This document shows positions 8,168-16,034 of a stretch of 64,000 bases of DNA, piece after piece; positions within the stretch are counted from its first letter, which is position 1, and each line of letters starts with the position of its first letter. The translations under genes and the position numbers were made by a program. The notes under the pieces are model-generated. The model was not told where the DNA came from, searched no databases, and saw only the letters and a list, made by a program, of their open reading frames with translations. The DNA comes from a bacterium. Lineage in GTDB: Bacteria; Vulcanimicrobiota; Vulcanimicrobiia; Vulcanimicrobiales; Vulcanimicrobiaceae. The stretch lies in NCBI GenBank assembly GCA_028869385.1, contig JAGWSR010000021.1, positions 1 through 64,000 of the forward strand, in the 5' to 3' direction.

Positions 8168-8172
8168 AAGAG

Positions 8173-9033
8173 TTACGCCGCTTGAAATTGTGGGGTAGTG
8201 ATGTCATGAGCTTCGCGGTGCCGCCGTGCAAATGCTTCCGGCGTGAGGTATCTCAGCCGGCATTGCGGTCGCCGCGTGTTGAAGTGGATCCAGCGAGCGG
8301 CAGCGGAGCGCATCTCGTCGAGCGTGAGGAACCAATGCTCGTTGAGAAACTCGTCGCGATACCGAGCGTTGAAGCTCTCGCACTTCCCGTTTTGCGTCGG
8401 CTTGCCGGGATCGATGTAGTGCCAGCGGATACCGCGCATCGCCGCCCACTTGCGCGTGATCAAGCTCGCGAACTCCGGACCGTTATCGGTCTTGACAACA
8501 TCGGGCATCCCGTACTCCGCGATCGCGCGCTCCAGTACGGCGATCACGCGCCGAGACGGCAGCGACGAATCGATCTCTTGTGCAACGCTCTCGCCGGTGA
8601 ACTCGTCGATGACGTTGAGCGTCCGCGTTTTCCGGCCGCTCGTCAGCGTGTCGTGCACGAAGTCCATGGACCATCGTTCATTCGGGCGCGTTGCCGGATT
8701 CGTCGCGCCGTTACGCACGTACCGGGCGTGCCGCTTACGACGCTTGGCAACTTGCATTCCGGCGGCACGGTAGATACGAAAGAACCGCTTATGATTGACG
8801 ACGACGCCGTGATCTTGACCGAGCAAGAAATGCAGCACGCGGTAGCCGGTGCGGTTGTTGTCGATGGCGAGTTTCCGTAGATGCTTCAGCACGAACTCGT
8901 CGTCGATCCGCTTGAGGCGATAGCGAATCGTCGATCGCGAGCAGCCGATCAATCGGCAGGCTCGACGTTCGCTGTAACCGCGCGTCGTACGAAGCTCGTG
9001 CACCGCTGCGCGACGGCGGGCCGAGCTTACCAT
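8173..9033 (-). CDS. IS3-family transposase OrfB (DDE integrase domain)
   Basis: 286 residues. An N-terminal HTH_21-like region ([16 protein letters not shown]) is followed by an rve-type catalytic core. WSMDFVHD has the first Asp, VKTDNGPEF the second and [12 protein letters not shown] the Glu, so the DDE triad is complete. It is probably made mainly as an OrfAB fusion through -1 frameshifting on A7 at 9033-9039; its own ATG overlaps the orfA end. The stop lies inside the left inverted repeat. Confidence 0.93.
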   Translation of the reverse strand: MVSSARRRAAVHELRTTRGYSERRACRLIGCSRSTIRYRLKRIDDEFVLKHLRKLAIDNNRTGYRVLHFLLGQDHGVVVNHKRFFRIYRAAGMQVAKRRKRHARYVRNGATNPATRPNERWSMDFVHDTLTSGRKTRTLNVIDEFTGESVAQEIDSSLPSRRVIAVLERAIAEYGMPDVVKTDNGPEFASLITRKWAAMRGIRWHYIDPGKPTQNGKCESFNARYRDEFLNEHWFLTLDEMRSAAARWIHFNTRRPQCRLRYLTPEAFARRHREAHDITTPQFQAA

Positions 9034-9293
9034 TTTTTTGCGTTGAGGTGCTTGAGGGCGTCGATGTCCATCGCTTGGTCGGCGACGATCCGCTTGAGGC
9101 GCGCGTTCTCGGCTTCGAGTTGCTTCATCCGGGCGAGATCGCTGACGTCGAGGCCGCCGTACTTGGCCTTCCAGTTCCGTAGCGTGTTCTCGTGGATGCC
9201 GTGCTTACGGCAGATCTCTGCGGTCTTGCCCGTCGCATCATGCTCCTTGAGGATCGCGACGATCTGGGACTCGGTAAAGCGGGACTTTCGCAA
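9027..9293 (-). CDS. IS3-family OrfA (HTH DNA-binding protein)
   Basis: 88 residues. A helix-turn-helix ([19 protein letters not shown], about residues 23-41) recognises the element ends, and a leucine-zipper-like stretch ([20 protein letters not shown]) mediates oligomerisation. It ends AKKW just after the slippery A run. Confidence 0.92.
   Translation of the reverse strand: MRKSRFTESQIVAILKEHDATGKTAEICRKHGIHENTLRNWKAKYGGLDVSDLARMKQLEAENARLKRIVADQAMDIDALKHLNAKKW
9033..9039 (-). other. Probable -1 programmed frameshift site between orfA and orfB
   Basis: Seven consecutive A residues on the coding strand followed by TGG. Slippage by -1 here joins orfA to orfB, the usual way IS3-family elements make the active transposase. 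Confidence 0.7.
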
Positions 9294-9357
9294 GAAGGGT
9301 CTCCTCGTTCGAGGCTCTTGGCCTCAGAGACCGCAATTCCATTTGGCTCAGAATCCG

Positions 9358-9369
9358 GGGGCTACACCA
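9358..9369. repeat. IS right terminal inverted repeat
   Basis: GGGGCTACACCA, the perfect inverse of 8156-8167. The similarity continues inward imperfectly to about 9334. Confidence 0.85.
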
Positions 9370-9479
9370 AACCACCATGCTCGCGATTCTTCTTCGCCAC
9401 TAGGCCAGCGTTAGGCTCGACGCGCTCATCGGCCGTGACCGATGAGGAATCACGGCGCGTCTTCTGCAAGAACCTCATC

Positions 9480-10262
9480 ATGAGCGACGCACGCATGCCC
9501 GTCATCTTCTTCGGCCACGGGAACCCGATGAACGCCCTCGCCGATGGGCCGTACGCGCGTGCCTGGCGTGCCATCGGCAGCGCGCTCCCGCGGCCGCGCG
9601 CGATTCTTGCGATCTCTGCGCATTGGTATCTTCCGGCCGGGCTGGTCACCGCCGACGAGCATCCGCGCACCATCCACGACTTCGGGGGATTTCCCCGCGC
9701 GCTCTACGAGATGACCTACCCGGCCCCCGGCGATCCGGCGCTCGCGGATCGCGTCGTCGAACTTCTCGCACCGCAGCCGGTGCACGCCGATCGTTCATGG
9801 GGACTCGATCACGGCACGTGGGCGGTGCTCTGCCACGTCTATCCCGACGCCGATATTCCGGTCGTGCAACTGAGCATTGACGAACGCCTCACGCCGAGCG
9901 AGCATTACGAGCTCGCGCGGCGCCTGCGCCCGCTGCGCGACGAAGGCGTGCTCATCGTAGCGAGCGGGAATCTCGTGCATAATCTCCACACCTACGCGTG
10001 GGGTCGTCACGCGCAGGAGCCGTATGCGTGGGCGCTGCGCTTTGAAACGAAAGCGCGCGAGCTGTTGCTCGCGCGCGATTTCGATCCGTTGGTCGAGTAC
10101 GAAGCACTCGGCGAGGACGCGATGCTCTCCGCACCGACGCCCGAACACTATCTTCCGCTCGTCTATGCGATGGGTGCCGCCGACGAACGCGACGAGATCG
10201 CGTTCCCCGTCGAAGGCATCGACGGCGGCTCCGTCTCGATGTTGAGCGTGCGGTTCGGCTAA
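9480..10262 (+). CDS. LigB-type extradiol dioxygenase (4,5-DOPA dioxygenase / YgiD family)
   Basis: 260 residues, cytoplasmic. Class III extradiol ring-cleaving dioxygenase fold using a metal (Zn or Fe) to open catechol-type rings. Metal-ligand motifs are visible: FFGHGNPMNAL (His near residue 12), ISAHWYLP (about 48-55), LDHGTWAVL (His about 110) and SGNLVHNLH (His about 165-170). The first ATG outside the IS (9480) is taken as the start; ATG 9495 (MPVIFFGHG) is also possible. It is convergent with the cytochrome gene, with four bases between stops. The natural substrate is not deducible. Confidence 0.88.
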   Translation: MSDARMPVIFFGHGNPMNALADGPYARAWRAIGSALPRPRAILAISAHWYLPAGLVTADEHPRTIHDFGGFPRALYEMTYPAPGDPALADRVVELLAPQPVHADRSWGLDHGTWAVLCHVYPDADIPVVQLSIDERLTPSEHYELARRLRPLRDEGVLIVASGNLVHNLHTYAWGRHAQEPYAWALRFETKARELLLARDFDPLVEYEALGEDAMLSAPTPEHYLPLVYAMGAADERDEIAFPVEGIDGGSVSMLSVRFG

Positions 10263-10266
10263 GCCG

Positions 10267-10782
10267 CTACTGCGCGACGCCCGCGACGTCGGCCTCGGTG
10301 ACGGCGCTTGCTTTATTGCCCCACGACGAGCGGATGTAGGTGACGACGGCCGCGATGTCCGCGTTGGAGAGCGACTGTCCCCACGCCGGCATCATGCCGT
10401 TGTAGGTGTGGCCGGCGACTTGGATCTTGCCGTTGAGTCCGTACTTCAGAATGTGGATGACCTGTTTCGCATCGCCGGTGACGACCGGGTTTCCGGCGAG
10501 CGGCGGGAACGAGCCCGCGAGTCCGGTGCCTTGCGCTTGGTGGCAGCTCGAACAGTTCGTTTCGTACACCTTCGCGCCGTCGGCGGCGGCGGCACCGTTC
10601 TGCGCGACCATCGCGCTCGACGCTGCGGGTGACGCGGCTTCGGTGGCGGCGGTGCTCGCCGCGGCCGTCGCGGCAGCGGTCGCGCTGGCCGTCGTGCTGC
10701 TCGAGTCGCTGCTCTTGGAACAGGCTCCGAGTGCGAGCACGAGTGCGAGCCCGGCGAGCCCAATCTTGGTGAGACGCTCCAT
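10267..10782 (-). CDS. Lipid-anchored class I cytochrome c
   Basis: 171 residues. A lipoprotein signal with lipobox LALGAC (Cys about 20) is followed by an Ala/Ser/Thr-rich linker (about 25-65) and one cytochrome c domain with haem motif CSSCH and probable Met ligand in NGMMPAWGQ. It would carry electrons at the outer face of the inner membrane. The start is ATG 10782 rather than the upstream GTG 10797, because AAAGGAG lies seven bases before it. The partner oxidase or reductase is not in the window. Confidence 0.88.
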   Translation of the reverse strand: MERLTKIGLAGLALVLALGACSKSSDSSSTTASATAAATAAASTAATEAASPAASSAMVAQNGAAAADGAKVYETNCSSCHQAQGTGLAGSFPPLAGNPVVTGDAKQVIHILKYGLNGKIQVAGHTYNGMMPAWGQSLSNADIAAVVTYIRSSWGNKASAVTEADVAGVAQ

Positions 10783-10823
10783 GAACGCTCCTTTCACGAG
10801 TTGACGTCTGAGCCTCTAGTCTA

Positions 10824-11609
10824 TCACGTCGGAGTTGGCTCGGCGATCTGCACGCTCCTCGTCTGCGCGAACTGCTCGAATGCCTCGAGCGACGACGGCA
10901 GCGGGCGGATCAGCACGGTCAGCGTTCCTTCGTGCTGCGAACGCTCGGCCGCGCGCTCGAGCATGAACCGCACGTAGCTCTCGGAGGTACGGTCGTCGGC
11001 CGTAACGTCGCGCGAGAGCAGCGGCACCCGTGCGCGCGCGAAGGCATGCGGATCGGCATCACCGCGCTCATCGAAGAACGCGAGCCCCGTTCCCGCGAGC
11101 GCGCGCGGCATCTGCGCGCTATCGCGCGACGCGACGCCTTCGAACGCGCCGAACGTCGCGCGCAGCGTCGCGAGCTCGGCGGCCGACGGCGGCTGGTTCA
11201 CGTGCACGAAGATGCGCGCCCCCGCGTCGTGCGCGAGCCGCGCGAACGCGAGCGCCTGCGGTGCGTGCGGATCGAGGTCGAATGCGAAGGGAACGCCGGC
11301 GTGCAAGAATGCGGCCTCGATGCGGGCGGACCAGCCGCAGAGGCCCACCACGAACGCGAGCCGCGCCGGGCGCCAACCCGCCGAGGCGACGTCGGCGCGC
11401 TCGACCACCACGTCGTCGTCGCTGAAGAGATCCTCCACCGCCGCATCCGAGGCACCGCCGCCGAGTACCGCACGCGTACTCGCGACCGGCGCGGGACGCA
11501 AGGTCACGACCGCCGGCGGATGAATCCCGGCCGCACCGCCGAGAAATCCCGCGCCGATCGCGAGCAGCGCTAGAGCGATGACGACGAGGGAGAGCGCGTT
11601 GGTCCGCAT
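10824..11609 (-). CDS. Divergent polysaccharide deacetylase-like (YibQ/DUF610-type) membrane-anchored protein
   Basis: About 261 residues: one N-terminal membrane helix (residues 5-28), a Pro/Ala-rich linker, then a domain arranged like YibQ-type divergent polysaccharide deacetylases. RLAFVVGLCGW is followed by PFAFDLDPHAPQALAFARLA, FVHVNQPP, a G/VASRDSAQ segment and GLAFFDERGDAD. The family is thought to act in the envelope; its chemistry is poorly known and metal ligands are not obvious here. It overlaps the rodA end by about 40 bases and sits where Actinobacteria carry a penicillin-binding protein gene. Confidence 0.6.
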   Translation of the reverse strand: MRTNALSLVVIALALLAIGAGFLGGAAGIHPPAVVTLRPAPVASTRAVLGGGASDAAVEDLFSDDDVVVERADVASAGWRPARLAFVVGLCGWSARIEAAFLHAGVPFAFDLDPHAPQALAFARLAHDAGARIFVHVNQPPSAAELATLRATFGAFEGVASRDSAQMPRALAGTGLAFFDERGDADPHAFARARVPLLSRDVTADDRTSESYVRFMLERAAERSQHEGTLTVLIRPLPSSLEAFEQFAQTRSVQIAEPTPT

Positions 11610-12838
11610 ACGCGTGCGCTCATGGCCCACATCAGCGCGATCAAGAGAAAGTTCGCGACGAGCGAACTTCCGCCGTAGGAGAGAAACGGCAACGTGATGC
11701 CGGTGAGCGGAAAGAGTCCGATCACGCCGCCGACGATGATGAACACCTGAAAGCCGAGCGTCGCCGCGAGCCCCGCGGAGACGAGCTTGGCGTAGAGATC
11801 CGGCTGATTCGCGCTCCCCGCGAGCATGCGTTTGATCAGCACGGCGAAGAGTCCGATCAGCACGAACGCGCCGATGAAGCCGAACTCCTCGGAGAACGCC
11901 GCGTAGATGTAATCGGTCGCGACGTCGGGGATGAAGCCCGGATGCCCGAGCCCGAACCCGGTGCCGAAGAGTCCGCCTGCGGCGAGCGCATAGTACGACT
12001 GCGACGACTGATACCCGGCGCCGAGCGGATCGCTAAACGGGTTGTGCCAGACGGCGACGCGCGTCTGCACGTACGGATAATGATGCATCGCCCAAAAGAC
12101 CGCGATCGCGAAGATCGCCACGCCCGCGATCACGATGTCGAGGCGGCGCGTGGCGACGTAGAGCAGCGCCGCGAAGGTCGAGAGCAAGAGCGCCGCCATG
12201 CCGAGATCGCGCTGCAGCACGAGGATCGCCATCGACGCGCCCCAGCCGATGAAGAGCGGTCCGAGGTACTTGAGATTCGCGCGAAACGACCACGGCTTCG
12301 CGGCGGCGATCACGTCGGCGGTCTCGGCGAGATAGCCCGCGAGAAAAAAGACGATGAAGAGCTTGATGAGTTCGATCGGTTCGTACTGAATCGGACCGAG
12401 CTTGATCCACAGGCGCGCGCCGTTGACTTCTTGTCCGAAGACGAGCAGCAGCGCGAAGAGCACGAGCGAGCCGACGACCCAGAGGTACTTGATCGCGGCG
12501 AAGCGTCGGAAATTGGTGAAGATCGGCCCCATGGCGATCGCGAGCACGAGCGAGACCACGAGCCACAGCTCTTGCTTGCGCGCGAGGTCGGGCGAGAGCC
12601 GGGCGACGAGCGCGAGGCCGAGCGAGGCGAGCACCACCGCAAGCGCGGGCAGCACGTCGTCGCGCTTAGTCGTCGCGGGCTGCCACGCCACCCAGACGAG
12701 CGCGAGCGCCGCGAGCAGCACGAGCATCCAGATCGGCCCGAGCGACGCGGCGGGCACGTACGCGAGCAAGAGCGCGGAGACGGCGATGGCGCCGAGCATC
12801 GGCGCCACGCGCCGCGCGCCGCGGGTTAGAACGTCCAC
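11570..12838 (-). CDS. rodA: FtsW/RodA/SpoVE-family peptidoglycan glycosyltransferase
   Basis: 422 residues with about ten membrane helices, a SEDS protein polymerising lipid II in cell elongation or division. Family signatures are visible: GPIQYEPIELIKLFIVFFLA, PFSDPLGAGYQSSQSYYALA, the GLGHPGFIPDVATDYIYA stretch (replacing the usual Q-K-FLPE-TDFIF motif) and the C-terminal GITLPFLSYGGSSL. The start is the GTG overlapping the PP2C stop (ACGTTCTAA). Context in the FHA-PP2C operon favours RodA over FtsW. The usual class B PBP partner is absent from the operon. Confidence 0.92.
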   Translation of the reverse strand: MDVLTRGARRVAPMLGAIAVSALLLAYVPAASLGPIWMLVLLAALALVWVAWQPATTKRDDVLPALAVVLASLGLALVARLSPDLARKQELWLVVSLVLAIAMGPIFTNFRRFAAIKYLWVVGSLVLFALLLVFGQEVNGARLWIKLGPIQYEPIELIKLFIVFFLAGYLAETADVIAAAKPWSFRANLKYLGPLFIGWGASMAILVLQRDLGMAALLLSTFAALLYVATRRLDIVIAGVAIFAIAVFWAMHHYPYVQTRVAVWHNPFSDPLGAGYQSSQSYYALAAGGLFGTGFGLGHPGFIPDVATDYIYAAFSEEFGFIGAFVLIGLFAVLIKRMLAGSANQPDLYAKLVSAGLAATLGFQVFIIVGGVIGLFPLTGITLPFLSYGGSSLVANFLLIALMWAMSARVCGPTRSPSSSSL

Positions 12839-13578
12839 GCCGTCGTGAAGACGATCAGGGCGAGCATCGCGGCCACGGCGATTGCGACGCGCGCAACGGG
12901 CGCGCGCTCGGGAGCGTGGGAACGAATGGGGACGGGTACTTCCGGCGCGGTGTCGTCGTCGTCGAAGCGCACGACCAGCATGTGCTCGCTCGGTCCCGCC
13001 TCCTCGACGTGCGCGATCAGCGCGCGGCGATCCACCTCGCCCCGCACGCGATGGCCGAGCAGCATCATCACGTCGCCGGGCGCCACGTCGAGGCTCGTCA
13101 CCGCGACGTCGAGCGCGGCGCTCGTGCCGAGCGCGCGTCCGAGCAGCGGAATCTGCGCGTCGTCGAAGGTATCGTCGCCGGTGAGCGCGCGCACCTCGCC
13201 GCGATGGGCGAGATAGGCCGCGGTGCCGCCCGCGTGCAGCACGAACGCGTGCGAGCGCAGCACGAGCGCGGCGGTGATCGAGGAGCCGGCCGTCACGTAA
13301 TCATCGTGCGATGCCGCGCGGGCAAAGAGTTCGGTATTCACGCGCGCGAGGACCCCGAGCATCGCGGTCGCGGCCGTTCCGGTGCGCCCGATCGCCCGGC
13401 GGAAGCGATCGCCGCGCATCCGACGCTCGCACTCGGCGCGCAATCGGCCGAGCGCGGCGGGCGCCGCCGCGACGCCGTCAACCGTGCCGAACCCGCGCGC
13501 GACCGCGAAGAGCCAGGCGTGCGGCCCCAACTGCAGCGAGAGACACGAGGCACGATCGCCTCGAATCGCTACGTCCAC
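12826..13578 (-). CDS. Degenerate PP2C-like domain protein (probable pseudo-phosphatase) with C-terminal membrane helix
   Basis: 250 residues. The fold signature of a PP2C/PstP phosphatase is recognisable in order: AWLFAVARGFGTVDG (for VADGMGG), VTAGSSITAALVL (for GSTAVVAL), HAGGTAAYLAHRGEVRAL (for GDSRAYLxRxGxL), LLGRALG and GDVMMLLGHRV (for DxLLLCSDGL). The metal-binding aspartates of DG, GDS and SDG are replaced by R, G and GH, and no NED motif is visible at the N-terminus, so catalysis is unlikely. A membrane helix follows at the C-terminus (about 230-248). The GTG start overlaps the FHA stop (GTGGACGTAG). It may bind phosphoproteins or FHA partners instead. Confidence 0.75.
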   Translation of the reverse strand: MDVAIRGDRASCLSLQLGPHAWLFAVARGFGTVDGVAAAPAALGRLRAECERRMRGDRFRRAIGRTGTAATAMLGVLARVNTELFARAASHDDYVTAGSSITAALVLRSHAFVLHAGGTAAYLAHRGEVRALTGDDTFDDAQIPLLGRALGTSAALDVAVTSLDVAPGDVMMLLGHRVRGEVDRRALIAHVEEAGPSEHMLVVRFDDDDTAPEVPVPIRSHAPERAPVARVAIAVAAMLALIVFTTAWTF

Positions 13579-13988
13579 GGTTTCAAATCCTCGACGGTGA
13601 TGCGCGTGACGCCGACATCGATCTCGTCGCCTTCGCGAACCTCGATGGGACTCGTGATCCGGCGTCCGTTGAGAAAGGTTCCGTTCCGGCTCCCCAGGTC
13701 CCGCAGATAGACGACGCCCTGCCGCGGCTCCAGCCGCGCGTGGCTCCGGCTCACCTCGGGATCGCGCAGGACCACCGTGCACGTGTCCGCACGGCCGATC
13801 TCGAGCGGGGCGTTCGTCTCGAGCGCGCGTGGCGTGCCGCCTTCGACGATCGCGAGGCGCATGCGCATCGGCGCGAAGGGGTCGAGCTCGGCGGCATCGC
13901 GCCGCGGTCGCGCCGCGACGATGGCCACCACCGCGAGCGCCGCGAGCATCTCGAGCGAGCCGATCCGCAGCGTCGACGCCGGAATCAC
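13569..13988 (-). CDS. Membrane-anchored FHA-domain protein (FhaB/FipA-like)
   Basis: 139 residues: an N-terminal membrane helix (about residues 10-27), then an FHA domain (about 55-135) with the phosphothreonine-binding residues in EIGRADTCTVVLRDPEVSRSH and DLGSRNGTFLNGRRI. FHA domains bind phospho-Thr peptides. In actinobacterial operons FhaB links Ser/Thr kinase signalling to SEDS/PBP wall synthesis. The GTG start overlaps the stop of the upstream FHA gene (GAGTGATT). Confidence 0.88.
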   Translation of the reverse strand: MIPASTLRIGSLEMLAALAVVAIVAARPRRDAAELDPFAPMRMRLAIVEGGTPRALETNAPLEIGRADTCTVVLRDPEVSRSHARLEPRQGVVYLRDLGSRNGTFLNGRRITSPIEVREGDEIDVGVTRITVEDLKPWT

Positions 13989-14683
13989 TCGCGCGCCTCC
14001 AGGCGCATCTGCGTGTTGCCGAACGTGATCTCGTCGCCCGACGACATGCGCCGCGTCGTCACGCGCTCGCCGTTGACGAACGTGCCGTTGGTCGAGCCGA
14101 GGTCGTCGAGCAGCACGGCGTCGCGCTCGATCCGAATCTCCGCGTGCGTGCGCGAGACGCTCGGATCGACGAGAAAGATGTCGCACTCTTCGCTGCGACC
14201 GATCGTCGCGCGTTCGTCGATAAAAAACACGCCGTACGCGGGCACGCCTTTGAGCATGCGCAGATGGTAGCGCCGAGGCAGCACGTCTTCCGGCGTCTTC
14301 GGAATCGAGATCGTCACGTCGCTGGCGACGCCGATATCGACCATGCCCACCGGAACGCTCTCGCGCGCCTGCATCGCGACGTTGGGTCCGCCGTCGTAGA
14401 AATAGACGCCGACGCGACCGGCCATGTCGCGCAAGAGCTCGGCCCACTCGCGTTCGAGGTACCCTCGATGCTCCGCCAGACGCGCAAAATCGTCGGGATG
14501 CACGTACACGAGGTAGGATCCCGGTGCGAGCAGATGCCCGTCCTCGCCGCGCGTGCGCGCCTCCATGGTGGCGACGAGTTTGCGCGCGACGACGGCCGGT
14601 TCGAGATCGCTCGGAAAGGTCGTCGCGAAGGCGCGTTCGATGAAGGCCGCGCAGGCCGCTTCGATGCGGGTAAACCAGCTCAT
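13985..14683 (-). CDS. DUF3662-FHA protein (FhaA-like)
   Basis: 232 residues. The N-terminal DUF3662 domain (about 1-120, beginning FTRIEAACAAFIERAF and containing DLEPAVVARKL) is joined to a C-terminal FHA domain (about 145-230) with RATIGRSEECDIFLVDPSVS and LDDLGSTNGTFVNGERV. The same architecture occurs in FhaA of Actinobacteria, where it binds the MviN/Wag31 wall machinery. It follows rsmB by 19 bases and overlaps the second FHA gene. Confidence 0.9.
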   Translation of the reverse strand: MSWFTRIEAACAAFIERAFATTFPSDLEPAVVARKLVATMEARTRGEDGHLLAPGSYLVYVHPDDFARLAEHRGYLEREWAELLRDMAGRVGVYFYDGGPNVAMQARESVPVGMVDIGVASDVTISIPKTPEDVLPRRYHLRMLKGVPAYGVFFIDERATIGRSEECDIFLVDPSVSRTHAEIRIERDAVLLDDLGSTNGTFVNGERVTTRRMSSGDEITFGNTQMRLEARE

Positions 14684-14702
14684 CGCATCGCCATCGTGGC
14701 CG

Positions 14703-16034
14703 CTACCGCCGCTCGAGCCTCGCGATGAAGAACCCGTCGCGACCCTCGAGACCGGGCGGCACCAGAACGTCGCCGTCCTCGGTGACCAGCGACTCGTACG
14801 CCGACGGGATCAATCCGCGTTCGAAATTGTTGTGAGCCAAGAACCATGCGATGACGTCGGTCGTCTCCCTCGGGTCCGTCGAACACACGGCGTACACCAG
14901 CGCTCCGCCTTCGTGGACCGCGGGGGCGATGCGTTCGAGCAGTGCCCGCTGGGTCCGCGCTAGCCGTTCGCCGTCGCCCGGCTGCTTCTTCCAGCGGGCC
15001 TCGGGATGGCGCCCGATGACGCCGATCCCCGAGCAGGGCGCATCGACCAGCACGCGGTCGAAGCGCGCTCCGGGCTCCAACAGGTCGCCCGTGGCGTCGC
15101 CGACGACGGTTCCGGCGGCGAACCCCGCGGCTTCGAGCCGCGCCTGCAGCACCGTCGCCTTGCGCGACTCGAGCTCGATGCAGAGTTCGGTCCCCTCGCC
15201 CGCCAAGCGCGCGCCGATCTGCAGCGCCTTGTTGCCGCGTCCGCTGCACACGTCGAGAACCGCCTCGCCCGGCTGAGGGTTGAGCACGTCCACCGGCATG
15301 GCCGAGCTCTCCGACTGCGTCCACCACGCCCCGGCCGCTTCGGCCTCGCGACGGCGAAGATAGGCGGCGTCTTCCACCAACAACGAGGTCGGAACGATCG
15401 GCGAGCGGCGTGCCGTCACCCCGTCGGCGGCGAAGCGCTCGATTAGGGCCTCGGGCGCCACCCGCTGCGTGTTGACGCTCGCGGCGGCGCGCGCCGGATC
15501 GTTGAGCGCGGAACAGATCGCCTCGGTCATCGGGCCGAAGACGCCGCGGAACTGCCGCACGATCCACGTCGGCAACGAGTAGCGCGTGCCGAGGTACTCG
15601 TCCTCGTTCTCGAAGAGCTCGCGCGTCGGTTCGGCCGGGCGCTCGCGCAGAAAGCGGCGCAGCACCGCATTGACGAGATTCGCCACGCCGCGATGCCCGT
15701 GACGCTTTGCGAGGTTGACGAACTCGAAGACCGTCGCGTGCTCGTCCGCACGCGTGTACGCGAGTTCGTACACCGCCAAGCGGAGGATCTCGCGGATCGC
15801 GGGCGGCAATTGCGCCGCGCGATCGCCGATGAACGGCTGCAGATACCAATCGAGCGCGCGTCGCATCTTGATCGCGCCGTAGGCGAGCTCCGTCGCGAAC
15901 GCGCGGTCGCGCGAGTCGAGTCCCGCCTTCGAAGCGCGGTAGTCGAGCGCTTCCTGCGCGCCGCGCTCCATGCCGACGCCCGGCAGCGGAAAGACGTCCC
16001 GAATTGCTTGGAACGCGGTCTCGCGAGCGTTCAT
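14703..16034 (-). CDS. rsmB: 16S rRNA (cytosine-967-C5)-methyltransferase RsmB
   Basis: 443 residues. An N-terminal NusB-like RNA-binding domain (about 1-135) is followed by the SAM-dependent methyltransferase domain with DVCSGRGNKALQIG (SAM), VDAPCSGIGVIGRHPEARWK (first Cys) and YAVCSTDPRET (catalytic Cys). It methylates C967 of 16S rRNA. The ATG overlaps the fmt stop (GTATGA) and is preceded by AGGGAGAAG within the fmt coding region. Confidence 0.95.
   Translation of the reverse strand: MNARETAFQAIRDVFPLPGVGMERGAQEALDYRASKAGLDSRDRAFATELAYGAIKMRRALDWYLQPFIGDRAAQLPPAIREILRLAVYELAYTRADEHATVFEFVNLAKRHGHRGVANLVNAVLRRFLRERPAEPTRELFENEDEYLGTRYSLPTWIVRQFRGVFGPMTEAICSALNDPARAAASVNTQRVAPEALIERFAADGVTARRSPIVPTSLLVEDAAYLRRREAEAAGAWWTQSESSAMPVDVLNPQPGEAVLDVCSGRGNKALQIGARLAGEGTELCIELESRKATVLQARLEAAGFAAGTVVGDATGDLLEPGARFDRVLVDAPCSGIGVIGRHPEARWKKQPGDGERLARTQRALLERIAPAVHEGGALVYAVCSTDPRETTDVIAWFLAHNNFERGLIPSAYESLVTEDGDVLVPPGLEGRDGFFIARLERR

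Larger units (their letters stand above)
8156..9369 (-). mobile_element. Complete IS3-family insertion sequence, about 1.2 kb
   Basis: Two overlapping minus-strand genes (orfA, orfB) are bounded by imperfect terminal inverted repeats. The outer 12 bp, TGGTGTAGCCCC, are identical at both ends (8156-8167 and 9358-9369), and similarity continues inward to the AATTG at about 35 bp. A slippery A7 at the orfA/orfB junction and an intact catalytic triad suggest an active or recently active element. Flanking bases (GCGTG left, AACCA right) show no target duplication. Confidence 0.9.

Noticed and set aside
11570-12838. FtsW rather than RodA assignment
   Set aside because: Sequence alone cannot separate the SEDS subfamilies here. 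Operon context with FHA and PP2C genes favours RodA, so the alternative is kept only in the description.
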